Source: Xanthobacter autotrophicus (GTDB lineage Bacteria > Pseudomonadota > Alphaproteobacteria > Rhizobiales > Xanthobacteraceae). From it: DNA of 64,000 nucleotides. Positions within the stretch are counted from its first letter, which is position 1, and each line of letters opens with the position of its first letter. The stretch spans positions 1 through 64,000 of the forward strand of contig NZ_VAUP01000007.1 of NCBI RefSeq assembly GCF_005871085.1, given 5' to 3'. The notes beneath the pieces were generated by a model, which saw only the letters and a program-made list of their open reading frames with translations, ran no database searches and was not told where the DNA came from. Below are positions 54,812-64,000 of this stretch, piece after piece. A program made the position numbers and the translations under genes.

Positions 54812-56200
54812 TCAGCCCCCGGCCGGCAGGACCTTTCCGGGGTTCAGGAAATCGTCCGGGTCAAGAGCTTTTTTGAGGGTGCGGGCGAGGGCGATCTCCG
54901 CCGGCGCGCGGCGCAGGAGAAGCTCGTCCACCCGATACTGGCCGATGCCGTGCTCGGCGGAAATGGAGCCGGCAAAGCGGGCCACCACGTCGTGGACCAG
55001 GGTGTTGATGGCAGCGCCGTCCTGGCCCGGGGCGAGCACCACGTTGTAATGGATGTTGCCGTCGCCCAAGTGCCCGAAAGCATTGACCTTTGCGCCCGGC
55101 GCGCCGTCCGCGATGGCGATGTCCGCGGCCTCCAGGAAGGCGGGAACATCGACGATGGGCACGGAAACATCGTGCTTCATGCTCTTGCCCTCGCGCGCCT
55201 CGCCATCGGTGATGTGCTCGCGCAAGGCCCAAAGCTGGGTCGCCTGGGCGCCGGTCTCGGCGATGACGCCGTCCAGCGCCGTGCCGTTCTCCAGCGCCGC
55301 CGCCAGCGCCGCCTCCGCCGCCTCCCTAAGGCCGGACAGGCTGGCGCCGGCTTCCAGCAGCACGAACCACTCGCCGGAGGCGATGGGCGGGGTGAGGTTG
55401 AGGTGCCGCTTCAGCAGGTCGAAGGAATAGCCGCTCATCAGCTCGAAGGCGGAGAGGGTGTCGCCGAGCTCTTCCTGCGCCAGCGCGAGCAGGTCGAGAG
55501 CGGCCTGGGGGCTGGGCACTGAGAGCAGGGCGGTGACCGTATGCCGGGGCCGGGGCACCAGGCGCAGCACGGCGCCGGTGACGATGCCCAGCGTGCCCTC
55601 GGTGCCGATGAAGAGCTGCTTCAGGTCGTAGCCGGCGTTGTCCTTGCGGAGCTGGCGGGCCATGTCCACGATGGTGCCGTCGGCGAGCACCACCTCAAGG
55701 CCCAGCACCAGCGCGCGGGCCATGCCGTAGCGCACCACATTGACCCCGCCCGCATTGGTGGAGACCACGCCGCCCACAGTCGCCGAGCCTTCTGCCGCAA
55801 GGCTTATGGGCAGCAGGCGACCGGCCTCGGCGGCGGCGTCCTGCGCCACCTTGAGGATGCAGCCGGCATCGGCGGAGATGGTCAGGCCCACCGGGTCGAT
55901 CGCGCGCACCTTGTTCATGCGGTTCAGCGAAAGCACCACCTGTCCGCCCGAGGCGTCGGGCACCGCGCCGCCGGCAAGGCCGGTATTGCCGCCCTGCGGC
56001 ACGATGGCGGCGCCGGCCGCGCGGCAGGCCTTCACCACCTCGGACACCTCGGCGGTGGAGGCGGGGCGGGCGACGCACAGCGGGCGGCCGGGAAACAGGC
56101 GGCGCCAGTCGATGGCATAGGAGGCCATGTCCGCCTCGTCGGCGAGGAGGCCGGAGGGGCCGAGAATGGCGGCAAGGCGGGAAACAAGATCGGCGCTCAT
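54812..56200 (-). CDS. FAD-linked oxidase, GlcD/D-lactate dehydrogenase family
   Basis: Encodes 462 aa; GAGGG lies 8 nt before the ATG. The FAD_binding_4 part has RPASTAEVSEVVKACRAAGA, IVPQGGNTGLAGGAVPD and LFIGTEGTLGIVTGAVLRLV. The C-terminal oxidase domain has KVNAFGHLGDGNIHYNVVLA and the late SAEHGIGQYRVDELLL with its catalytic His. It oxidises a D-2-hydroxyacid such as D-lactate or D-2-hydroxyglutarate, passing electrons to quinone or ETF. It lies between the SDR and GMC genes, which fits stepwise oxidation of one imported compound. Confidence 0.9.
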   Translation of the reverse strand: MSADLVSRLAAILGPSGLLADEADMASYAIDWRRLFPGRPLCVARPASTAEVSEVVKACRAAGAAIVPQGGNTGLAGGAVPDASGGQVVLSLNRMNKVRAIDPVGLTISADAGCILKVAQDAAAEAGRLLPISLAAEGSATVGGVVSTNAGGVNVVRYGMARALVLGLEVVLADGTIVDMARQLRKDNAGYDLKQLFIGTEGTLGIVTGAVLRLVPRPRHTVTALLSVPSPQAALDLLALAQEELGDTLSAFELMSGYSFDLLKRHLNLTPPIASGEWFVLLEAGASLSGLREAAEAALAAALENGTALDGVIAETGAQATQLWALREHITDGEAREGKSMKHDVSVPIVDVPAFLEAADIAIADGAPGAKVNAFGHLGDGNIHYNVVLAPGQDGAAINTLVHDVVARFAGSISAEHGIGQYRVDELLLRRAPAEIALARTLKKALDPDDFLNPGKVLPAGG

Positions 56201-56364
56201 GAGGCAGCCCTCAAGACATCTGGCATGAAACGGGTGCGGGCTTCAGCCGGATGGCCCCGCCCGCGCGGTGGCGAAGCGGATGCATCCGTTGGCCGCGCGC
56301 TGCAAGCCCCTTTCTCCCGCAGACGCCGTGTCCTTGCCCTGGAAAGCCGGGACACGGCATGCCG

Positions 56365-57120
56365 TCACACATATCCGTAGGCGGACCAGCCGCCGTCCAC
56401 GCCCATCACCTGCCCGGTGACAGCGCTTGAGGCATCGGAGGCGAGAAACACCGCCATGCGCGCCACTTCGTCCGCCTCCACGAGCCGGCCCATGGGGGTG
56501 CGGGCCTTCAGGCGGTCGAGGTCGAGGCGGCCGCGGGCGGCGAGGTCGTCCAGCAAAGCGGTGCGCACATAGCCGGGGGCGATGGCGTTCACCCGCACCT
56601 TGTCCCGTGCCCATTCGCAGGAGAGGGCCTTGGCCATCATGGCGACGGCCGCCTTGGAGGCGCAATAGCCGATGCGCTCGGGCGCGGCCACCACGCCATA
56701 CATGGAGGCCATGAGCAGCAGGGAACCGCCGCCCTGGGCGATCATGCGCCGCCCCGCCTCCTGCGCCGTGAGGAAGGTGCCTGTGAGGTTGATGTCGATG
56801 ACGCGCTCCCACTCCTCCTCGGTCACCGAGAGGGTGGGCGCGTTCTGGGAGACGCCGGCATTGGCAACGCAGATGTCCACCGGACCGAAGCGGGCCTCGG
56901 CGGCGTCGAAGGCGCGGACGATATCCGCCTTCCGCGTCACCGAGCCCTTGACCGCGATGGTCTCGCCCAGCTCCTGCGCCCGCGCTTCGGCGGCGGGGTC
57001 GAGGTCGAGCAGCACCAGCGTGGCGCCCTCCGCCCGGAAGGCCTGCGCCACGGCAAGGCCCAGCCCGGAGGCGCCGCCGGTGATGAGGGCGCAGCGGCCC
57101 GCGAGGGACCCGCCGCTCAC
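56365..57120 (-). CDS. SDR-family NAD(P)-dependent oxidoreductase
   Basis: Encodes 251 aa of the classical short-chain dehydrogenases. The cofactor motif is ALITGGASGLGLAVAQAF (12-29), with Asp at the second strand end (LLDLDP) favouring NAD+. NAGVS, catalytic Ser in LLLMASMYG and YCASKAAVAMMAKAL with Tyr and Lys are all present. The VTGQVMGVDGGWSAYGYV end is typical of sugar-acid or cyclic alcohol dehydrogenases. Its start overlaps the stop of the AroE-like gene, so they are co-translated. Substrate unknown. Confidence 0.88.
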   Translation of the reverse strand: MSGGSLAGRCALITGGASGLGLAVAQAFRAEGATLVLLDLDPAAEARAQELGETIAVKGSVTRKADIVRAFDAAEARFGPVDICVANAGVSQNAPTLSVTEEEWERVIDINLTGTFLTAQEAGRRMIAQGGGSLLLMASMYGVVAAPERIGYCASKAAVAMMAKALSCEWARDKVRVNAIAPGYVRTALLDDLAARGRLDLDRLKARTPMGRLVEADEVARMAVFLASDASSAVTGQVMGVDGGWSAYGYV

Positions 57121-57950
57121 TTGCCGGCTCCGGCGAGTGTACGCATGCCGAGGAAATCGGCCATGAGGTCCAGCTGGCAGGCCAGCATGGGCTTGCCGAA
57201 ATGGATGCGGCAGCCTTTCGCCTTGGCGGCGGCGAGGAGGGCGGTCTCCTCCGGCTGCATGATCACCTCGGCGACGATCTGTTCCGGCGACAGGCGCGCG
57301 GTATCAAGCGGCAGGGCATCGCCCTCCTTGAGGCCGAGGGAGGTGCCATTCACCACGATGTCGTGGCCGGAGGGGTCGGGCGTGCCGATGTCCACCTGCG
57401 CCGTCGGATAGGCCTCGGCGAGGCGGGCGGCGAGGTCTTCCGCCTTGGCGCGGGTGCGGTTGGCGATGGTGAGGCGGGAAATGCCGGACTCCACGAAGGC
57501 GAAGGCGATGGCGTTGGCCGCGCCGCCGGCGCCGGCGAGATAGACACTCTTGCCCCTAGGATCGATGCCCGCCGCCAGCAGCCCGCCGACGAAGCCCTTG
57601 CCGTCCAGCATCTCCCCGATGAGCCGGCCGTCCGCCTCGCGACGCACGGTGTTCACGGCGCCGATGCGGCGGGCGCTGTCGGAGACGGCGTCGCACAGGT
57701 CCACGATGGCGGTCTTGTGCGGCACCGTCACCACGAAGCCGCCGAGGCTCTTCATGGCCTTGAGGCCGGCGACCAGGGTCGCAAGGTCGTCCGAGGCGAC
57801 ATGGAACGGCACCATCACCCCGTCGCGGCCCTCGCGCGCCATCAGCGCGTTGAGCATCTGCGGCGTCTTCACGTGGTGGATGGGGTCCGCGAGGATGCCG
57901 TAGACACGGGTGTGGCCGGTGATTTCGCGGGTGGTCTGGGGCGTGGTCAT
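57117..57950 (-). CDS. Shikimate dehydrogenase family protein (AroE-like, probable catabolic)
   Basis: Encodes 277 aa from the ATG at 57950; a longer in-frame start at 58043 would run into livF. The N-terminal domain has RVYGILADPIHHVKTPQMLN, VTVPHKTAIVDLCDAVSDSA with the conserved Lys, and IGAVNTVRREADGRLIGEML. The Rossmann part has VYLAGAGGAANAIAFAFVES and ANRTRAKAEDLA. The ADPIHHVKTP in place of the usual GxPxxHSxSP suggests a divergent, possibly quinate- or hydroxyacid-type enzyme. The setting among catabolic oxidoreductases and an importer supports a non-biosynthetic role. Confidence 0.82.
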   Translation of the reverse strand: MTTPQTTREITGHTRVYGILADPIHHVKTPQMLNALMAREGRDGVMVPFHVASDDLATLVAGLKAMKSLGGFVVTVPHKTAIVDLCDAVSDSARRIGAVNTVRREADGRLIGEMLDGKGFVGGLLAAGIDPRGKSVYLAGAGGAANAIAFAFVESGISRLTIANRTRAKAEDLAARLAEAYPTAQVDIGTPDPSGHDIVVNGTSLGLKEGDALPLDTARLSPEQIVAEVIMQPEETALLAAAKAKGCRIHFGKPMLACQLDLMADFLGMRTLAGAGK

Positions 57951-57978
57951 GGGGCAGGTTCCGGGGTGGCCCGAAGGC

Positions 57979-58666
57979 TCAGATGCCGAGGTAGGCGGTC
58001 TTGATGTGCGGGTCGGACAAAAGGCCGATGCCGGTGTTCTCAAGGGCGATCTGGCCGTTCTCGATCACATAGGCGCGGTCGGCGATCTTCAGGGCGTGGA
58101 ACGCCTTCTGCTCCACCAGCAACACGGTGGTGCCGCTCTTGCAGATGCGGTCGATGACGTCGAACATCTGCTGCACGATGATCGGGGCAAGGCCCAGCGA
58201 GGGTTCGTCCAGCATCAGCAGCTTGGGCTTTGCCATCAGGCCACGAGCGATGGCCACCATCTGCTGCTCGCCGCCGGAGAGGGAGCCGGCCATCTGGTCG
58301 AGGCGCTCGCGCACGCGGGGGAAGATGTCCAGCACCTCGTCGAAGCGCTGGGCCATGCCGGTGCGGACCTTGGGGTGGTAGCCGCCCATCAGCACGTTGT
58401 CGCGCACGCTCATGACCGGGAACAGCTGGCGGGCTTCCGGCACCATGATAAGGCCCGCGCCCACGATCTCGTCCGGCGGCAGGCGATCGATGCGCTGGCC
58501 GTCGAACTCGATGCTGCCGGCGGTGGGCTTCACCAAGCCGGAGATGGCGCGCAGCAGCGTGGTCTTGCCGGCACCGTTGGAGCCGATGATGGTCACCACC
58601 TCGCCGCGCCCGACCCGCAGCGAGATATCCTGGAGGATGACGGTGCGGCCGTAGCCGGCGGTGATC

Positions 58667-58683
<17 letters not shown>
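57979..58683 (-). CDS. livF: Branched-chain-type ABC transporter ATP-binding protein LivF
   Basis: Encodes 234 aa, the usual LivF length. It has Walker A GSNGAGKT, MVPEARQLFPVMSVRDNVLM, signature LSGGEQQM, Walker B LLMLDEPSLGLAP and VLLVEQKAFHALKIADRAYV. The start overlaps the end of the LivM-LivG fusion gene by 17 nt. It forms the second ATPase of the importer. The family carries branched amino acids but also aromatic acids, amides and urea, so the ligand follows from the context. Confidence 0.92.
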
Positions 58684-60517
<1,834 letters not shown>

Positions 60518-60521
60518 CGTG

Positions 60522-61394
60522 TCACTCCGTGCCGCGGCCGAGGCCGAACAGGCCGGTGGGCTTGAAGATGAGGATCAGGAGGAACAGCGCGAAGTAGACG
60601 ACCTCTTTCAGGTCGGGCGCGATGTAGTAGCCGGAGAGGCTGTCCACGAGGCCGATGATCATGGCCCCGAAGAAGGCGCCGTACATGGAGCGCATGCCGC
60701 CCAGCACCACCACCACGAAGGCGGTGAGCACGAAATAGGTGCCGATGGTGGGTGTCACGGGGTAGAGCGGCATCACCAGCGCGCTGGCAAGGCCCACGCA
60801 GGCCGCGCCCATGCCGAAGGCGATGACGTAGATCTTGTCCACCTTCACACCCATGAGCAGCGCCGCGTTGCGGTTCTGCGCCGTGGCGCGGATGGCGCGC
60901 CCCAGCGCGGTGGACTGCATGAACAGATGCAGTCCCGCCACCAGCGCCAGCGCGCAGACGAACATCACGATCTGCCCCTTCACCAGGGTGAAGCCGGCGA
61001 CCTGGACCGAGCCTTGCGCCGCCGAGGGCGGCACCGAATAGAGGTCGGCACCGAACAGCAGCAGGGCGAGGTTCACCAGCGCGGTGGACAGGCCCACCGT
61101 GGCGAAGATCTGGATGTGTTCGTCGGCGGAGAGCAGCGGCTGGATCAGGAAACGCTGCACCAGCGCGCCGAGGGCGAACAGCAGCAGCACCACGGGAATC
61201 GCGGACGCATAGGGATGCAGGCCGAACTTCGCGGCGAGTAAATAGGCCGCATACATGCCGACCATCAGGAATTCGCCATGGGCGAAGTTCACCACCCGGA
61301 CGATGCCGAAGATGAGGGTGAGGCCAACGCTGATGATGGCATACATGCTGCCAAGCAGGATGCCGTTGAGCACCAGCTGAATGAGAACGTCCAT
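60522..61394 (-). CDS. livH: Branched-chain-type ABC transporter permease LivH
   Basis: Encodes 290 aa from the ATG at 61394, with GGAG close upstream; longer in-frame starts lack sense. About eight helices: VLIQLVLNGILLGSMYAIIS, VGLTLIFGIVRVVNFAHGEF with the LivH hallmark NFAHGE, and RAIRATAQNRNAALLMGVKV as coupling loop. It forms the permease dimer with the LivM half of the fusion protein encoded 4 bp downstream. It lies 227 bp after the binding protein gene. Confidence 0.92.
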   Translation of the reverse strand: MDVLIQLVLNGILLGSMYAIISVGLTLIFGIVRVVNFAHGEFLMVGMYAAYLLAAKFGLHPYASAIPVVLLLFALGALVQRFLIQPLLSADEHIQIFATVGLSTALVNLALLLFGADLYSVPPSAAQGSVQVAGFTLVKGQIVMFVCALALVAGLHLFMQSTALGRAIRATAQNRNAALLMGVKVDKIYVIAFGMGAACVGLASALVMPLYPVTPTIGTYFVLTAFVVVVLGGMRSMYGAFFGAMIIGLVDSLSGYYIAPDLKEVVYFALFLLILIFKPTGLFGLGRGTE

Positions 61395-61621
61395 CGCGCT
61401 CCGCTCCAGTAGTCCGCAGGGTCTTTCGGCACGGAGGCCGGACATGGGGTGGATAGCTTGGGGGTGAACCGGCTTGGGGGTGAACCGGCTGGATGCATGC
61501 CCCCGCGCGAGGCCAGATCGCGCGGGGGCTGCGCGGCGGCCGGTCAGGGGCGCCGCAGGCAATCGAGAAGCTGTTCAGACGAAGCGGAACCCGATCCGCC
61601 TGAGGAAAGCATTCCCGATGA

Positions 61622-62848
61622 TCAGTTGGAGCCGACGCCGACCTTCATCTTGGCCACCGCCGCCGTCTCGGGGAACACAGTCACGAGGTTGCCGCCCTGC
61701 CACTGCATGAGGAACGGCTTGGCGCGGGTGTTCTGGCCCTGCTCGGAGAATTTGGCGCCCCAGCCGGTGGCGGTCTCGCCCACGGGGATGTCCACCTTCA
61801 TCACGGCGGCGCGCACCTTGTCGGCATCCGTGCTCTTGGCGGCGGCGATGGCGTCGAAGAACACCTTGGCACCCATGTAGTTGGCAAGCGAATGGCCGGA
61901 GCGCGGATCAATGCCGTACTTCGCCTTGTACTTGGCCACGAATTCCGTAATGCCGGGGGCGGCCTTGGGGTTCGTGTTGTACTGGGTGAAGTCCACGTCG
62001 AGGGCGCCTTCCATGTTCTCCGCGCCCACTGCCATCATGGTGTCGCGGGTGGAATAGCCGCCGCCAGCGCCCATCACCGCCTTGGGCTTGTAGCCCTGAT
62101 CCTTCATCTGGCGGAAGAACAGCACGGTGTCGTTCTGGTAGGAGGTCTGCAGCACCACGTCCACGCCGGCCGACTTGAGGCGCAGGATGACTGGAGTCAG
62201 ATCCACGGACTTGGCGGAATAGGGCAGGGTTTCCACCACGTTGAGACCCATCTCCTTGGCGCGGGTCTTCTGATAGCCGGAGACCGTCTGACCGTAGAGG
62301 CTGTCCTCGTGGATGATGCCGACCTTCAGGTCGGCGGGCTTAATGCCAAGGGCCGGGGCAATGGCCTCAATGACGGAATCCACCATGCGGTTGGCGAAGT
62401 CACGGGCCGTGGCGTTGGTGCGGTAGACATATTTGAAGCCGCGCTCCGTGATGGGATCGGACACCGCGCCAAGTTCGAAATAGGGGATGCCGGCGAGCTC
62501 GGTCACCTGCGTCGCCGCCAGCGACAGGGACGAGGAATAGGTGCCGAAAATCGCCGAGACCTTGTCCACCGAAGTCAGGCGCCGGGCTTCGCCCACCGCC
62601 TGGTTGGGATCGACCGCGTCGCCCTTGATGAACTCGATCTTCTTGCCGTCGATGCCGCCGGCCGCGTTGCGCTCTTCAACCGCCAGCTCGAAGCCGCGGA
62701 AGCTCTCATCGCCCAGCAGGGCGAGGCCGCCGGAGAAGGGATAGAGGGCGCCAAATTTGATGGTGCCCTGGGCCGCCGCGGGTCCCGCGAACGGGGAGGC
62801 GGCAACAAGCAGTGCGGCGGCAAACGCCGCCCGCGCGAAACTCTTCAT
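61622..62848 (-). CDS. Branched-chain-type ABC transporter substrate-binding protein
   Basis: Encodes 408 aa from the ATG at 62848, with GGAGGAG just upstream. A Sec signal peptide covers about 1-26 (LLVAASPFAGPAAAQ). The mature part is a type I periplasmic fold (LivJ/Peripla_BP_6): IKFGALYPFSGGLALLGDES, DAVDPNQAVGEARRLTSVDK and IFGTYSSSLSLAATQVTELA. The ligand residues around GTYSSS and GAVSD differ from leucine binders, in line with an acid or aromatic ligand. It opens the long minus-strand array. Confidence 0.9.
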   Translation of the reverse strand: MKSFARAAFAAALLVAASPFAGPAAAQGTIKFGALYPFSGGLALLGDESFRGFELAVEERNAAGGIDGKKIEFIKGDAVDPNQAVGEARRLTSVDKVSAIFGTYSSSLSLAATQVTELAGIPYFELGAVSDPITERGFKYVYRTNATARDFANRMVDSVIEAIAPALGIKPADLKVGIIHEDSLYGQTVSGYQKTRAKEMGLNVVETLPYSAKSVDLTPVILRLKSAGVDVVLQTSYQNDTVLFFRQMKDQGYKPKAVMGAGGGYSTRDTMMAVGAENMEGALDVDFTQYNTNPKAAPGITEFVAKYKAKYGIDPRSGHSLANYMGAKVFFDAIAAAKSTDADKVRAAVMKVDIPVGETATGWGAKFSEQGQNTRAKPFLMQWQGGNLVTVFPETAAVAKMKVGVGSN

Positions 62849-63158
62849 CGTCTCCTCCCTCGTCCGGCGCGTCTGCGACCGGCCCTTGCAACCCGTTATT
62901 CGGGAACGATTTTTAAGTGCCAGATGGCGGACGAGCGGACATTGCCGCCCGTCAGACGCTGCGGATAATGCAGATAACCAAGTTGCCTGACAAGTGGGAC
63001 TTATGTAGTTTTCCCGCACCGAGGTGTCCGCCGCCAAGGGGCACCGGCCAAGTGCCGCGCAACGTGCTCGGCGGAAGGCTCTGAACGCTAGAAAAAGACG
63101 GCGTATCCCATCCGGCCTGCCCTGCAGGTCGATCGGCGCGCTTCACGGAGGAATGCTC
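62849..63158. promoter_or_regulatory. Divergent control region between the importer operon and the quinone reductase
   Basis: This 310-bp stretch contains no gene. Near the minus operon it has the ribosome site GGAGGAG and an AT-containing block (TTCGGGAACGATTTTTAAG) that may be promoter DNA. On the plus side it has GGAGG at 63148. No clear palindromic operator or RNA element was found. Confidence 0.45.
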
Positions 63159-64000
63159 GTGATTGAAATTCCCAGTTCCATGCGTCAAGCCCGATTCACC
63201 GGTGCCGGCGGGCCGGAGGTCATTGCCATCGAGACTGCGCCGGTGCCGCGCCCCGGGCCGGGGCAGGTGCTGGTGGAAGTTGTGGCCGCCGGCGTTAATC
63301 GCCCCGACTGCCTCCAGCGCGCCGGCAATTATCCCCCGCCTCCCGGTGCCACGGAGATTCCGGGCCTTGAGATCGCGGGACGTGTCGTCGCGCTCGGCGA
63401 CGGTGTTGATACTCTGAAGATCGGCGACGAAGTCTGCGCCTTGGTGATTTCGGGCGGCTATGCCGAGTATTGCGTGGCCGAAGCCCCGCTCTGCCTGCCC
63501 ATTCCCAAGCCGCTTTCGATGCTTGAGGCCGCCGGCCTGCCGGAAAACTATTATACCGTCTATGATAACGTCTTCACCCGTGGCCGCCTGAAGGCGGGCG
63601 AAACCATCCTCATCCATGGCGGATCAAGCGGCATCGGCTCCACCGCCATCCAGTTGGCGCACCATGCCGGCGCCCGTGTCATCGCCACCGCCGGCTCGCC
63701 GGAGAAGTGCGACTTCTGCCTGAAGCTGGGGGCGGACGCCGCCATCGACTATCGCGCCAAGGATTTCGTGGCCGAGGTGAAGGCGCTGACCGACGGGCGC
63801 GGCGTGGATGAGATCCTCGACATGGTGGGCGGCCCCTACGTGGCGCGGAACCTCCAGGCGCTGGCGGTTGAAGGGCGCCTGGTGCAGATCGCCTTCCTCC
63901 AGCCGAGCGAGGTCACCATCGACCTCATGCCGGTGATGCTGAAGCGCCTGACCTTCACCGGTTCCACCCTGCGCGCCCGCTCCGTCGCGCTGAAATCCGA
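63159..64000 (+). CDS. PIG3-family NAD(P)H quinone oxidoreductase (runs off window)
   Basis: About 280 codons are open to the window end. I prefer the GTG at 63159, since GGAGG is spaced 7 nt from it; the ATG at 63153 is too close and the ATG at 63180 is a further option. The protein reads MRQARFTGAGGPEVIAIETA, GVNRPDCLQRAGNYPPPPGA, PENYYTVYDNVFTRGRLKAG and the NADPH-binding ILIHGGSSGIGSTAIQLAHH. These are marks of the TP53I3/PIG3 zinc-free alcohol dehydrogenase family that reduces quinones by one electron. It is divergent from the importer operon. Confidence 0.92.
   Translation, partial: MIEIPSSMRQARFTGAGGPEVIAIETAPVPRPGPGQVLVEVVAAGVNRPDCLQRAGNYPPPPGATEIPGLEIAGRVVALGDGVDTLKIGDEVCALVISGGYAEYCVAEAPLCLPIPKPLSMLEAAGLPENYYTVYDNVFTRGRLKAGETILIHGGSSGIGSTAIQLAHHAGARVIATAGSPEKCDFCLKLGADAAIDYRAKDFVAEVKALTDGRGVDEILDMVGGPYVARNLQALAVEGRLVQIAFLQPSEVTIDLMPVMLKRLTFTGSTLRARSVALKS

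Overview
The window looks like a chromosomal segment of a high-GC alphaproteobacterium of the order Hyphomicrobiales, probably Xanthobacteraceae (Xanthobacter, Azorhizobium, Ancylobacter or a relative). The clues are the GC-rich core genes, an alphaproteobacterial LexA box (GTTC-N7-GTTC) in front of an imuA-imuB-dnaE2 cassette, an Lrp-type PutR divergent from a PutA that lacks its own DNA-binding domain, several organosulfur ABC operons, and GC-rich REP-like palindromes. The assignment rests on gene content, not on a database search.

Bases 1 to about 19185 form a mosaic mobile island next to a tRNA-Ile2(CAU) gene (19186-19261, minus). A tyrosine recombinase (17806-19011) faces the tRNA. Leftward from it lie an unknown 280-aa gene, an AlpA-like HTH gene, three small genes, a primase-polymerase/helicase, a DUF2786-like protein, a coiled-coil protein, a ribbon-helix-helix protein, two virion-internal-type proteins (388 and 1276 aa) and a small terminase-like protein. 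No portal, capsid, tail or large terminase is visible, so this is either a decayed prophage or a phage-satellite-like element. At the left end a second module, mostly on the plus strand, carries an XRE regulator, small HTH proteins and what looks like an integrase N-terminus stub. The stub is followed by an AT-rich two-gene cassette, an AAA ATPase plus a TOPRIM-like protein (3491-5386). This cassette is the best candidate for a poorly described biological system, most likely anti-phage defence. The far left edge carries the end of an IS630-type transposase.

From 19.3 to 30.1 kb is core genome: a SIMPL-domain protein, a NUDIX hydrolase with a long histone-like Lys/Ala tail, a DUF2189 membrane protein, putR/putA for proline catabolism, a small Cys-repeat secreted protein, an L-threonate dehydrogenase-like enzyme and a NodB-type deacetylase.

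From 30.2 to 44.8 kb is a large organosulfur assimilation region. It has three ABC importers of the sulfonate/taurine/nitrate type, an SsuD-type FMNH2-dependent monooxygenase, an SfnG-like monooxygenase, an SfnB/DszC-like flavoprotein, a di-haem peroxidase and a PAAT-type binding protein. Together they would import sulfonates or sulfones and release sulfite.

From 45.0 to 50.8 kb is the SOS-regulated mutagenesis cassette imuA-imuB-dnaE2. An SbmA/BacA-like transporter, a stand-alone HEAGH metalloprotease and a REP-like inverted repeat follow. From 53.2 to 62.8 kb a minus-strand gene array encodes a branched-chain-type ABC importer (binding protein, LivH, a LivM-LivG fusion, LivF) with an AroE-like dehydrogenase, an SDR, a GlcD-like FAD enzyme and a GMC oxidoreductase, which suggests uptake and oxidation of a hydroxylated acid. 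A PIG3-type quinone oxidoreductase runs off the right edge.
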